A program made the translations under genes and the position numbers. The notes beneath the pieces were generated by a model. It was not told the origin of the DNA. It saw nothing but the letters and a program-made list of their open reading frames with translations, and ran no database searches. Below are positions 39,692-48,583 of a DNA stretch of 64,000 nucleotides, in pieces. The DNA is from Planctomycetota bacterium. GTDB lineage: Bacteria; Planctomycetota; UBA8742; UBA2392. The stretch covers positions 124,001 through 188,000 of the forward strand of contig JACKID010000002.1 in assembly GCA_020638675.1 (NCBI GenBank), given 5' to 3'. Each line of letters begins with the position of its first letter. The first letter of the stretch is position 1.

Positions 39692-42565
39692 TCACTTGCC
39701 GCCCTGGACAACCACGCTTGTCGCTTCGCCGGGCTTCACTTCGAAGGTCACGCACCACTTCTCGGCCGCGCCGCGCCACGGGATGACCTTGTAGCGCCCG
39801 GGTGGAAGGACGCGGTTGTCGTAGACGAAGGCCATCGCGCCGTCGGGCATGTAACGATCCGGATGTTCCAGCCGCACATAGCGCGGCATCCCGCCGATCT
39901 GCTGATCGAGCGCGAGAATCAGCGGCATCTCGGGACCCTCTTCGTTGAACCACCAAGGATCGAACGGGCTGTCAGGCGCGCCGCGGCCTTTGAAGGTCAA
40001 GCTTACCCGGCCGTATCGCCGGAAGTTGAGCGTATCCAGACGAATCTTCTGCGACTCACGCGTAATGGTCGCCTGAACGGTCGCGAACGAGAAACGATTG
40101 GCGGCGTCCTGGCGCTCTTCATAGTCATCTCGTGTGACCATCAACGTCACCTTGCCCAGCGGCATCGCGATCACGTCTTCGCCGTCGTATTCGCCGGTGT
40201 CACCCGACTCGTGGTAAGCGAGTACGTGGAAGTAAATATTGTCGCGCTCGGGCTCATCTTCGTCGCCGTGCGTGGTCAGGATCAGCTCGCCCTCCGGCTT
40301 CTCTTGCAGGTCATACGGGCCGATCGTCATGCGCCCCGGGAATCTCACGCAGAACCAGCCGCTCGCTTCGCGTGCATACACGCTCAAGTGGCGCATGCCG
40401 GGCGGGCTGAACGCATACGCGCGCTTGCCGTCCGCACTGCGCAGGATCTGCGGCCCGTACTCATCGCCGATCACATCCGAGACCCCGGTGTTGATCTCAT
40501 CCCAATCGTAGCGGCGCATGGCGTTGATGGCCGTGTCGGCCATGGGGTCGCTGCTGAAAGAAAGCTCCACGCGCTCGTCGTCGCCGAAGCCTGACAGGTC
40601 AATCTCGAGCATGACTCGTCCGGGCAGACTGTTCAGGCCGAAGGTGACGGACGTCGGGCCGGTCGGCGTAATCTCGATGTGGCCCTCCAGCGATTCATCG
40701 TCGCCGGCAAGTTCCCAGTAGTATTTGCCCGGCGGGACCATCCAGCTGCGGGTAACGCCCGGGCTGAGGATGTCGTACTTCTCATCGCGCTTGCGAAGGC
40801 GCGCGTCCAGCGCGTGCAGGTGGTCTTCGGCATCGCTCCAGCCATCCTGCGGGTAGAGGTTGAGCATCACCTCACTGCTCTCCCGACTCAGCAACTCCGC
40901 GAGGTTCGCGTCGATTGCGAAACGGATACTGGTGCTCAGCAATTCGTAGACGTCGCTGCGGGTCTCGCCGGGGCCGAGCGTCAACTCGAACGGCTGCAAT
41001 GTCGGAATCCAGATCGTGTAGCTGCCGGCCGACAGATCGAGCACGTCGGTCTCGCCGGACTCGGGGTCGTGATAGATCGAGTACTCAACCGGCGTCGTTT
41101 CGCCGCCGCCGAGAATCCGCAGGGATGAGTTCTCCAACTGGACTCCGCCGCTCTGGATGATCGGCTTCCAGTGCGCGCCCGATTTCGCACCGGCGTACAA
41201 CGTGACGCTGCGGGTCTCGAGCGGCAGCAACTGGAAGTGCGCCGTGCCGCTGTAGGAACTGCCCAGCCCGGCCTCAAGCCACCAGTAGCCAGGAGGCAGG
41301 TTCCGAATCTCGCCGACCCAGACGCCGGTTTCAGACCGCTTGAGATCCCAGCTGCAGTCGATTCGTTCATCGTTGTCTTCGATGCCTTCGTTGCGCCCGA
41401 GCGGGCCGACGTTGTGGATTTGCAGATACGGCTGCTGCAACGCGGCGGGCTCATCGTCGAGCCACTCGATGCGCAGCTTCACGGTCGAGGAAGCAACCGG
41501 GCGCAGGTAGACGTTCAGCTCATTGCTGCCGGGCACCAGCTGCACCGTGGCCTGCCCGAACCCGAACGTCGGGTCCCACGCCATCGCGCCGATGGACAAC
41601 TGCGGCAGGTCCTTGAGAAATACACTCCCGCGCACCGGCTGCCATTCGACGGTGGAATCGATCCTCGGCTCGAAGTCCGGCTCCGGCTCTTCGCTCAGCG
41701 TGCAGATTACGCCGTCACGCGTGTGGTTGCGGCGAAACAGATCGGTCTCCTGGTTCCAGTTGCCCAGGCTCAGGTCATCGATCGGCGCTTCATCCATCCA
41801 GTACCACAGTTCCTGCGAGTCACCTGTCGAGATGACGCGAACTTCAAGCTCCGCGTCTGGCAGCGGCGCACCCCATTCGTCGCGTGCCGTAATGCGAAGC
41901 GTTGAAGACGGCGCCAGAAGCACGTCAATCGGCGCGTTGTTGTCCGCCACCTTGAGTGCGCCGATGCTTTCGGCCAGCTTGTCGATGGGCGTCACCGGCT
42001 GCCACCCGCGCGGAACCGGGTAGCTGAACCAGTCCACCAGCTCATAGAACAGGCAGACGTCCCACACCGCGTTGTTGTAGTCGTCGCTGAAGTCCTCCTC
42101 GTCGTCGGCGTCTACTACACCGACGGACAATCCGACCAGACCGTCGCGGTCGGCCGTGCGTCGCCCGACAACTTCCCGCTGGTACCAGCCCTCGTTGTAG
42201 GGCAGCCGCCACAGCGCGCAGTCCGCGTCCGCAAGCGGGCGGTTGCTGCGCGAATCCAGCAGGCGCAGCCAGATCTTGCCCTTGGCAGGGTCATTCTCGA
42301 CCAGGGGCGCGGGCGGCGGCGGCGCGATGACGGGCTTCGCTTCCGCGCTGTCCCTTTGCACTTCAACGTCGTCAAGGATCGGGACGTCCGACGCATCGGG
42401 CGTCAGCGCGCGCCCACCCTGCAGCGGCTCGTCAATATTCGCGCCCGCGAACTGGCGCGGCTTGATGGGCTTGGAGTGCCGCGGCTCCGTGTTCAATTGC
42501 CACACGGCAGCAAGCACGATCGCGCCGAGCATTGCGAGAGCAGCAACAAAGAATCGAGTCTGCAT
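39692..42565 (-). CDS. Large exported carboxypeptidase-regulatory-like protein, copy 1
   Basis: The 957-residue product starts at the ATG at 42565, followed by an N-terminal membrane segment (FFVAALAMLGAIVLAAVWQL). The domains follow the same order as in copy 2: a linker, IWLRLLDSRSNRPLADADCA near residue 95, several Ig-like beta-modules, and RVLPPGRYKVIPWRGAAEKW near the C-terminus. It is acidic overall. No enzyme motif was found; a role in the cell envelope or in binding polymers is a guess. The frame upstream to 42670 lacks a signal peptide and a ribosome binding site and is not used. Confidence 0.8.
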   Translation of the reverse strand: MQTRFFVAALAMLGAIVLAAVWQLNTEPRHSKPIKPRQFAGANIDEPLQGGRALTPDASDVPILDDVEVQRDSAEAKPVIAPPPPAPLVENDPAKGKIWLRLLDSRSNRPLADADCALWRLPYNEGWYQREVVGRRTADRDGLVGLSVGVVDADDEEDFSDDYNNAVWDVCLFYELVDWFSYPVPRGWQPVTPIDKLAESIGALKVADNNAPIDVLLAPSSTLRITARDEWGAPLPDAELEVRVISTGDSQELWYWMDEAPIDDLSLGNWNQETDLFRRNHTRDGVICTLSEEPEPDFEPRIDSTVEWQPVRGSVFLKDLPQLSIGAMAWDPTFGFGQATVQLVPGSNELNVYLRPVASSTVKLRIEWLDDEPAALQQPYLQIHNVGPLGRNEGIEDNDERIDCSWDLKRSETGVWVGEIRNLPPGYWWLEAGLGSSYSGTAHFQLLPLETRSVTLYAGAKSGAHWKPIIQSGGVQLENSSLRILGGGETTPVEYSIYHDPESGETDVLDLSAGSYTIWIPTLQPFELTLGPGETRSDVYELLSTSIRFAIDANLAELLSRESSEVMLNLYPQDGWSDAEDHLHALDARLRKRDEKYDILSPGVTRSWMVPPGKYYWELAGDDESLEGHIEITPTGPTSVTFGLNSLPGRVMLEIDLSGFGDDERVELSFSSDPMADTAINAMRRYDWDEINTGVSDVIGDEYGPQILRSADGKRAYAFSPPGMRHLSVYAREASGWFCVRFPGRMTIGPYDLQEKPEGELILTTHGDEDEPERDNIYFHVLAYHESGDTGEYDGEDVIAMPLGKVTLMVTRDDYEERQDAANRFSFATVQATITRESQKIRLDTLNFRRYGRVSLTFKGRGAPDSPFDPWWFNEEGPEMPLILALDQQIGGMPRYVRLEHPDRYMPDGAMAFVYDNRVLPPGRYKVIPWRGAAEKWCVTFEVKPGEATSVVVQGGK

Positions 42566-42688
42566 CAACAGGCGCCTTGGGGACGCCCCGGGGAATTCGA
42601 GTATACCCGGCGGATGCAAACCCGCAAAACCTGATGCCAATCGACTTCGCGCATCAGGAAACACTGGCATGCGCCTTCGCCGAAACCG

Positions 42689-43405
42689 CTAGCGGACGAT
42701 GGCCGGGCCGCTGTCGAGCACGCCGACAACCGCGTCCAGGCTCATCATTCCGTCGTCTTCCTCGATGCGGATCAGGGCCTTGCCATCCTTGGCGGCCGTG
42801 AGTTTCCAGAGCTTGTTGTCGCAGCACGGCTCGGCCTTGATGTCGGCCGCCTCGAACTCGTGCTCCTTGGATGAAAACGCCTGCAGCATCTCCCCCACCT
42901 GCGCGACCATTGCCTCAAGCGGGTGGCCGAAGCTGGCCGCCAGGTCTTCGAACTTGGGCATCATCTCTTTCTTTAGCCCGTCGAAGTCCTTGGCGTTGAA
43001 CATGTCGCGCAGCTTGAGCGCGTAGTCGACAATGGCCTTTTCGTCGGCGGGCTTCAGCTGGCCAAGCAGAGTAGCGAAGCCTTCCTGCGGCGAGTCAAAC
43101 TTGATCTCGACGACGTGCGGCGGGTCGCCGTCGGGCAGCTTGATCTCGGCCGCGTTGCCGGTGTCCACGATGTCGCCGGTCATCGCGTCCTCGACGCTGC
43201 AGTTCAGGGTCGCGTCCTTGGTCTTGGCCGTGACTTCGATGCGCAGGACATTGCCCTTGCCGATCAGGAACGGGTTCAGCGGGGCGGTCGTGAAGCCGGA
43301 TTCGCCCGATTCACCGGTGTCAGCCGAGATGCAGGGAAAGCCGTTGATCGAACCTGTAGCCGTGATGCCCTGGTAGTTCGCGGATAGCTGCCAGATCTGC
43401 GCCAT
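42689..43405 (-). CDS. Hypothetical protein, 238 residues
   Basis: No family was recognised. The product is soluble, without a signal peptide, and has a beta-rich N-terminal half (WQLSANYQGITATGSINGFP) and a helical segment near residues 135-180 (ALKLRDMFNAKDFDGLKKEM). A CC pair lies near residue 202 (AEPCCDNKLW). The ATG at 43405 follows AAGGAGG, one of the strongest ribosome binding sites in the window. It is followed by the tandem exported paralogues on the same strand after a 123-base gap. Confidence 0.8.
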   Translation of the reverse strand: MAQIWQLSANYQGITATGSINGFPCISADTGESGESGFTTAPLNPFLIGKGNVLRIEVTAKTKDATLNCSVEDAMTGDIVDTGNAAEIKLPDGDPPHVVEIKFDSPQEGFATLLGQLKPADEKAIVDYALKLRDMFNAKDFDGLKKEMMPKFEDLAASFGHPLEAMVAQVGEMLQAFSSKEHEFEAADIKAEPCCDNKLWKLTAAKDGKALIRIEEDDGMMSLDAVVGVLDSGPAIVR

Positions 43406-43484
43406 GGTGTCCTCCTTGCGGGCGAGCCTAGCGGATGAATCCCGCGATGCCCCGAAGAAAATGCGGCCACGGCAAGACAAATGC

Positions 43485-43517
43485 AAACCGCCCCGGAATC
43501 AGCTCCCGGGGCGGTTT
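43485..43517 (-). terminator. Terminator after tRNA-Cys
   Basis: AAACCGCCCCGG (43485-43496) pairs with CCGGGGCGGTTT (43506-43517). Read on the minus strand it is followed by GCATTTG. It closes the tRNA transcript. Confidence 0.75.
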
Positions 43518-43523
43518 CTGGTC

Positions 43524-43598
43524 TGGAGGTGGCGGGGGGATTCGAACCCCCGTGTGACGGATTTGCAATCCGTTGCCTAACCACTTGGCTACGCCACC
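43524..43598 (-). tRNA. tRNA-Cys (anticodon GCA)
   Basis: The cloverleaf is complete: acceptor stem GGTGGCG/CGCCACC, D-loop AGTGGTTA, anticodon loop TTGCAAA and T-loop GGTTCGAATCC. The discriminator base is U, as expected for cysteine, and the CCA end is encoded. Confidence 0.97.
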
Positions 43599-43654
43599 GA
43601 TGTCAATCCGTTTGAGGGCATACGGCGGCGGTGACTTGCACCGCCGCCATTGTT

Positions 43655-43729
43655 TGGTGACCCCTACGGGACTCGAACCCGTATCGCGGCCTTGAAAGGG
43701 CCGTATCCTAACCATTAGATGAAGGGGCC
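43655..43729 (-). tRNA. tRNA-Glu (anticodon TTC)
   Basis: The acceptor stem GGCCCCT pairs with AGGGGTC (one G-U pair), the D-loop is TAATGGTTAGGA, the anticodon loop is CTTTCAA and the T-arm reads GGGTTCGAGTCCC. The CCA end is encoded. It is upstream of tRNA-Cys on the same strand; a 10-base-pair hairpin (43624-43648) lies between them and may guide processing. Confidence 0.97.
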
Positions 43730-43738
43730 TTGCCCTGC

Positions 43739-43791
43739 CCCTGCGGTCTCCCGCAGGGCGCTAACTAAATACCAAAGCGCGCTTTGCGCGC
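43739..43791 (-). terminator. Two hairpins between the 43801 gene and tRNA-Glu
   Basis: GCGCGC (43777-43782) pairs with GCGCGC (43786-43791), and on the minus strand TTTGGTATTT follows, giving a plausible terminator for the gene ending at 43801. A second hairpin, CCCTGCGG with CCGCAGGG (43739-43758), lies next to it. Confidence 0.6.
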
Positions 43792-43800
43792 AACCCCGAG

Positions 43801-44502
43801 TCACTCCTGAGGACCCAGTTCAAACCCGGGCTCATCACCCTTTTCAACGCGCGAGAGATTCACCCGCAGCATCTCCGATTTCGGGCGCAGCTCCAACGCG
43901 CGCTCAAGCACCTTCTTCGCCGCGTCGCGGTTGCCGCCGCGAAACAGCGCCACCGACAGCAACACCACCGAGAATGTGTCGCCCGGGCGCCGGGCCACGA
44001 GCTTGCGCAGCGCCTCGGCCGCGCTGTCGTTCAACCCGCGTTCGAGTTGCAAAATCCCCATGGCGCGCAGCGCGGCCGGGAAGTCGCCGCAGCGGCGGTA
44101 GAGCACCATGGCCTCGCGCTCGTTGCCGCTGCCTTCGGCGCATGAGCCAAGCGCGAACAGCACCGGCGCGGGCGCAAGGCGGTACTCCGGGTATTTCAGC
44201 AGCTCCCGTAGCGTGAACTTCGCGGCCTCCCACTCCTCTTTTTTGATCATGGCCGAGGCGTCCGCCCACAGGCGGCGCATGCGTTTGCGCCGCAGGATCA
44301 GGTACACGAAAAACGCCAGTTCAAACACCGTCAGCGCGAAGGCGGCGACTACCGCGACCATCGAGCGCGTGCTGCCCGGCTCGGCGTGCATGTAAATCAC
44401 GGCCGCGAAGCCGAGCATGTAGCCGACGCCGCCCGCGACCAGCCCGTGGGCTATGTGCAGGGACATCGGCAGCCATGACGGCGTTTGCGGCAGGCGCTTC
44501 AC
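43801..44502 (-). CDS. Membrane protein with a TPR-like cytoplasmic domain
   Basis: The 233-residue product has two membrane segments near residues 20-45 and 55-78, then a basic stretch (ILRRKRMRRLW) and a helical domain of TPR-like repeats such as KKVLERALELRPKSEMLRVN. The start chosen is GTG at 44502, which has CCGGGAG five bases upstream; the ATG at 44466 has no ribosome binding site. The frame upstream overlaps the zinc-ribbon gene and is a shadow. No specific function can be given. Confidence 0.75.
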   Translation of the reverse strand: MKRLPQTPSWLPMSLHIAHGLVAGGVGYMLGFAAVIYMHAEPGSTRSMVAVVAAFALTVFELAFFVYLILRRKRMRRLWADASAMIKKEEWEAAKFTLRELLKYPEYRLAPAPVLFALGSCAEGSGNEREAMVLYRRCGDFPAALRAMGILQLERGLNDSAAEALRKLVARRPGDTFSVVLLSVALFRGGNRDAAKKVLERALELRPKSEMLRVNLSRVEKGDEPGFELGPQE

Positions 44503-44557
44503 GGTACTCCCGGTTGGGACGGAGGTTCCTATATCAACGGGCACGGGCGCGCGGCGT

Positions 44558-45730
44558 TCAATCGCGGATTCCGGCACGCAGCTTGTAGCCCTGCACGAAC
44601 TCACGCGGCAGGCCGTCCCCCCGCTCGTCCCACAAGGCCTGCAGCGGAGACGGCACGCCCTCGCCGACCCAGAGCAGGTTCTTGAGCGTACTCGCCACCG
44701 GCGGCGCGAACTCCTCGTCATCCAGCATGGGCTTGAGCTGCTCAACCAGCTCCTGCACGCCTTCTGGCTTGAGATCACTCGGCGGGCGCCCCATCGATTG
44801 CAGCGCCGCAAGCTTACCCGCCCGAGTCCGCATGCGCGCTGCGCCGTAGATGCGCGCGCGATAGTCATCGGTCGTCTGGGCCGAGCCGCATTTCTGCAGG
44901 CAGTGTTTGAGCGGGTCGATCAACTCCGGCTGCTCGGTGGCCATGTCGTCGATCAATTCCAGCACCCAAGGGCGGTGCTGGCGGTAGCCGACGTCGAACT
45001 CGAGCCGCGTGTGTTTCAGAATCCAGTCGCGCACCTGGCCCGTCACGTACGGCAGGCGGTGCAGCAGGATCTCGTTGCACATGTGGCGGTAGTTCTTCTC
45101 GCGCCCGATGGCCGTCTGCACACCCATCAGCGCCGCATGACAGTAGTCTTCGTAGCCGTGCTCATTGGCCCACTCGGCGATCTCAAGCAGCAGCTTCACC
45201 GTGCCCGCGTCACCAAGCGAGAGCGAAAACAGCAGCCCCTTGCTGCCCGGGTGCGCGAAGCCGTACTTCTGGCCAACGCGAATCACCAGGTTGCGGATCT
45301 TCAGGTCCTTGCCGCAGATCAGCTTGCCGAGGATGCCGCACATGGCTTTATCCAGCTCGGCCGGTGCAGTCAGCATGTACGCCACGTAGCGCGGCAGCAG
45401 CGCCGGAAGCTCTTTGCAGTAGCTGTGCGGCCATGAATCGAGCGCGACGGCCATCTTGATCTGCTCGGCCAGGTCGGTGCCGTTGAGGATCCCCCACACC
45501 AGCGCCTCGCAGCTCCAGTTGGCGTAGTCCTTGGTCGGATCGACGGGTGGCCTGGGCGGCGGGCCGTCCGGCAGCTCCGGCTCGAGGCGGCGCAGGCGGC
45601 GCACGACCTTGCTGTCTGTGCCGCAGAACTGGCAGGTCATGACGGCCGATTCCGCCTCAAGCTCAAGTGACGCGCCGCAGCCGGGGCAGTACGCCCGGTC
45701 GGCCCTGGAATCGAAGGCAAGTTCTGTCAT
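44558..45730 (-). CDS. Zinc-ribbon protein with a helical-repeat domain
   Basis: The 390-residue product starts with a four-cysteine zinc ribbon, CPGCGASLELE near residue 15 and CQFCGTD near residue 33. The rest is helical, with Leu-rich stretches such as ALLPRYVAYMLTAPAELDKA, and looks like a HEAT- or armadillo-type solenoid. No family was recognised. The ATG at 45730 has a weak ribosome binding site. It is divergent from the riboswitch-controlled transporter and upstream of the TPR-like membrane protein gene on the same strand. Confidence 0.75.
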   Translation of the reverse strand: MTELAFDSRADRAYCPGCGASLELEAESAVMTCQFCGTDSKVVRRLRRLEPELPDGPPPRPPVDPTKDYANWSCEALVWGILNGTDLAEQIKMAVALDSWPHSYCKELPALLPRYVAYMLTAPAELDKAMCGILGKLICGKDLKIRNLVIRVGQKYGFAHPGSKGLLFSLSLGDAGTVKLLLEIAEWANEHGYEDYCHAALMGVQTAIGREKNYRHMCNEILLHRLPYVTGQVRDWILKHTRLEFDVGYRQHRPWVLELIDDMATEQPELIDPLKHCLQKCGSAQTTDDYRARIYGAARMRTRAGKLAALQSMGRPPSDLKPEGVQELVEQLKPMLDDEEFAPPVASTLKNLLWVGEGVPSPLQALWDERGDGLPREFVQGYKLRAGIRD

Positions 45731-45767
45731 GGCGTCAGTCTACCCAACGGCGACCCCAGCGGTTAGA

Positions 45768-45850
45768 TTGCAGCTTCGCTGACGGAAGAGGGGTGAGATT
45801 CCCCCGCGGCCCCGCCACTGTAAAGCCAGACCTGTCCGCGACTGGATTGC
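45768..45850 (+). promoter_or_regulatory. Cobalamin riboswitch
   Basis: The segment GGGGTGAGATTCCCCCGCGG followed by CCCGCCACTGTAA and then AAAGCCAGACCTG holds the conserved core and a B12-box-like element of the cobalamin riboswitch. The region from 45850 to 45905, rich in GC hairpins such as GGCTCGAGGGAGGCC, is the likely expression platform ahead of the transporter's start codon at 45913. TAGATT near 45762 may be the promoter's -10 element. Adenosyl- or methylcobalamin would shut the transporter down. Confidence 0.85.
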
Positions 45851-45912
45851 TCTGAAGGCTCGAGGGAGGCCGGGGGGCGCGCGCCGCCGTGCACGCGTCT
45901 TCCTGCGTGCAG

Positions 45913-46797
45913 ATGAAGAACCACCCGCTGATTGTTGTGGTTGTCGCCGCCGTGCTGGCCATTGGGCTCGCCGTGGGGCTGTCGCTGGCGTTTCACAAGC
46001 CGGAGCCGGAAGCACCACCCACGGCCAGGACCGTGGTCTCGCTGTCGCCGCCCATCACCGAGACGCTGTTCGAGATCGGCGCCGGCGACCAGGTCATCGG
46101 GCGCAGCGACTACTGCCAGTTCCCGCCGCAGGTCGAGGACCTGCCGAAATGCGGCACGGCACTCAGCCCGAACGCGGAAGCCATCGTGCGACTGGCACCG
46201 GGACTGATCGTTGCGGACAGCTCGGTCAGTACTCCCAAGGATGGGATCGGCAAGCTGGGCCCTGCCGCATTCCTGCCGTGGCTCACGGCCGAGGACATCA
46301 TCAACAGCACGCGCGAACTCGGGCGACTCACGGACCACGTCGTTGAGGCCGACAAACTTGCCAACGATCTCGCGGAGGCCTTGAGCCGGCGCGCGCCGGG
46401 CGACGCACCGCGTGTGCTGCTGGTAATGACGCCGACGCCGGGCAAGCTTTCGCCGATCACGTTCTTCCGCCGCAACTCGATCCATGGGCGAATGCTGGAA
46501 GCCGCGGGTGGTCGCAACGCGGCCGACTTCGATGAAACCGGCGTGCCGATCATGCCTGCCGAGACGGTCATTGAGCTTGATCCTGACATGATCATCGTGA
46601 TCGATCTTGACGACGAGCTGAGCGACAACCGCAAGCAGCAGATCCTGCACGACTGGGGGACGCTTGAGCCGCTGTCGGCCGTGAAACGCGGACGGATCGG
46701 CGTACTGCACGGGCAGCATTTCTACGGCGCCGGGCGGCGCCTGCTGCGCGCGATCGACGAGCTGCGCGCGGAGATCCAGCGACTGCAGAAGTCATGA
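45913..46797 (+). CDS. btuF: Cobalamin ABC transporter substrate-binding protein (BtuF-type)
   Basis: The 294-residue product has an N-terminal membrane anchor (IVVVVAAVLAIGLAVGLSLA) and a periplasmic-binding-protein fold of the helical-backbone type. Typical text is VVSLSPPITETLFEIGAGDQ near residue 40, VEDLPKCGTALSPNAEAIV near residue 78 and ELDPDMIIVIDLDDE near residue 218. The family binds corrinoids or iron chelates; the cobalamin riboswitch upstream points to a corrinoid. The ATG at 45913 has only a weak ribosome binding site, and GTG at 45889 is an alternative. The stop overlaps the next gene's start (ATGA). Confidence 0.88.
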   Translation: MKNHPLIVVVVAAVLAIGLAVGLSLAFHKPEPEAPPTARTVVSLSPPITETLFEIGAGDQVIGRSDYCQFPPQVEDLPKCGTALSPNAEAIVRLAPGLIVADSSVSTPKDGIGKLGPAAFLPWLTAEDIINSTRELGRLTDHVVEADKLANDLAEALSRRAPGDAPRVLLVMTPTPGKLSPITFFRRNSIHGRMLEAAGGRNAADFDETGVPIMPAETVIELDPDMIIVIDLDDELSDNRKQQILHDWGTLEPLSAVKRGRIGVLHGQHFYGAGRRLLRAIDELRAEIQRLQKS

Positions 46798-47576
46798 CGA
46801 ACAGCCTTGAGCTAAGGGATGTCAGCGTGCATGCGAGGGGCAAATCCCTCGTCGAAGGCGTGAGCCTGTCGCTGCAACCAGGCGAGTTCGTCGCGCTGAT
46901 CGGGCCTAACGGTGCAGGCAAGACTACGTTGCTGCGCGCGGCGCTTGGGCTCGCCCGTGCCACCGGCACAGTCCATCTCGGCGGCAATGACGTGGCGGCC
47001 ATGACGCCGCGCCAGCGCGCCGGGCACGTCGCGTGGCTGCCGCAGCAGGCCCTGATTTCCGAGCCCATCTCGGTGTACCAGTTTGTGCTGGCGGCGCGCT
47101 TTCGCTTCAGAGAGACGCACGCCGTCGCGGAACGCGAAACGCTCGCCGCGCTGGCGAAGGCGAACGCGCTGGGTTTCCTGAGCAGGCCGGTGATTGAGCT
47201 CAGCGGGGGCGAGCAGCAACGCGTGGCCGTGGCTGCCCTTATTGCGCAGGGCGCACCGTTGCTGCTGCTGGACGAGCCCGCGAACCACCTCGACCCGGCA
47301 CAGCAGATCGAGCTGTACTCCCTGTTCGGAAACCTGTGGCGCAACGGGCATGGCGTGCTGTGCATTACGCACGACATCAACATGCTTCGGCACGTGGGCG
47401 ACGGCGCGCAGGACATCCGGGTTGTCGGCATGGCTCAAGGGCGAATCGGATTCGAGAGCAGCTTTGACGCCCCCGACCTGCCCGAACACGTCGGCAAACT
47501 CTTCGACGTCCAGATGCAGGTGGTGCAGTCCGACGACGGGCGATTGCTGATCCCGGCAAGGAAGGGTTCGGCATGA
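46794..47576 (+). CDS. btuD: Cobalamin ABC transporter ATP-binding protein (BtuD-type)
   Basis: The 260-residue product is the ATPase of a FecCD-class importer. Walker A is GPNGAGKTTLLRAALG near residue 39, the Q-loop follows at WLPQQALIS, the signature is LSGGEQQRVAVAAL near residue 137, Walker B is LLLLDEPANHLD near residue 158, and the switch His is in ITHDIN. It overlaps both neighbours by four bases, so the three genes are translationally coupled. Confidence 0.93.
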   Translation: MTNSLELRDVSVHARGKSLVEGVSLSLQPGEFVALIGPNGAGKTTLLRAALGLARATGTVHLGGNDVAAMTPRQRAGHVAWLPQQALISEPISVYQFVLAARFRFRETHAVAERETLAALAKANALGFLSRPVIELSGGEQQRVAVAALIAQGAPLLLLDEPANHLDPAQQIELYSLFGNLWRNGHGVLCITHDINMLRHVGDGAQDIRVVGMAQGRIGFESSFDAPDLPEHVGKLFDVQMQVVQSDDGRLLIPARKGSA

Positions 47577-48526
47577 AGCTGCGCATCCTGCTGCTGAGCC
47601 TTGCAAGCGTCGTGGTTGTCGCCGCGTCGCCGTGGCTTGGCCAGTCGCTGGAAGGCGACACTGGCTCGTTCATCCTGATGAACCTGCGCATTCCGCGCGT
47701 GCTGATGGCCGTGCTGGTCGGCGGGACGATGTCGCTGGTCGGCGCGTGCTACCAGACCATCTTTGCCAACCCGCTGGCCGCACCGAGCACCGTCGGCACC
47801 ACTGCCGGCGCGACGCTGGGCGCGCTTGTCGCCGTTGTCGTTGGTCCGCTGCTGGGTTTGGGTGCGGCGGGCGGTCTGCCACTGACCGCCGGCTTCGCGT
47901 TTGTCGGTGCACTGGTTGTCAGCCTCGTGGTTGCGGCGATTGCGGCGTCGGGTCGGGCGCGCGTGAACGACATCCTGCTTGCCGGCATTGCGATTTCGCT
48001 CGCGGCCGGGGCGATTTCCGCGGGTCTGCAGTTCACAGCCGACCAGCTGCAGCTGTACGCGGCCATTCAATGGTCGCTGGGGCACCTGCCGCAGGTGGGT
48101 TATCGCGGCGTGGTTCTGATTCTGCCTTTTGTGGCGGTTTGCTGGGCGGCCTTGCTGGCAAATACGCGGGGGCTGCAGACGTTGCTGGGCGGCGAAGACC
48201 GCGCGCATTCCCAGGGCGTCAACGTGCCCTGGCTGCGGTCGATCGTGCTCGGGGTTGGGGCGCTGGGTGTGGCGGCGTGCGTGGCGTGGTGCGGGCCGAT
48301 CGCGTTCATCGGGCTGATCGTGCCGCATATCGTCCGCCTTGGGGTGGGCGCCAACCGCCGGGTGATGCTGCCGATGTCCGTGGTGACGGGCGCGGGCTTT
48401 CTGGCGGCGTGCGATACGCTGTCGCGCCTGGTGCTGCCCGGGCGCGACTTGCCGGTAGGCGTCGTGACCAGCGCGATCGGCGCGCCCCTGCTGGTTTGGC
48501 TGGTTGTGCGCCAACACCGAAAATAA
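47573..48526 (+). CDS. btuC: Cobalamin ABC transporter permease (BtuC-type)
   Basis: The 317-residue inner-membrane product has eight to ten hydrophobic segments and the features of the FecCD/BtuC permease family: RIPRVLMAVLVGGTMSLVGA near residue 38, ANPLAAPSTVGTTAGATLGA near residue 64 and GPIAFIGLIVPHIVRLGVG near residue 242. With btuF and btuD it forms an import system for corrinoids under riboswitch control. Confidence 0.92.
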   Translation: MKLRILLLSLASVVVVAASPWLGQSLEGDTGSFILMNLRIPRVLMAVLVGGTMSLVGACYQTIFANPLAAPSTVGTTAGATLGALVAVVVGPLLGLGAAGGLPLTAGFAFVGALVVSLVVAAIAASGRARVNDILLAGIAISLAAGAISAGLQFTADQLQLYAAIQWSLGHLPQVGYRGVVLILPFVAVCWAALLANTRGLQTLLGGEDRAHSQGVNVPWLRSIVLGVGALGVAACVAWCGPIAFIGLIVPHIVRLGVGANRRVMLPMSVVTGAGFLAACDTLSRLVLPGRDLPVGVVTSAIGAPLLVWLVVRQHRK

Positions 48527-48583
48527 TCCATCGAATTGTGAATAAAGGCGTTACACGCTATACAGCCTGACCGGAGGTGGCAC

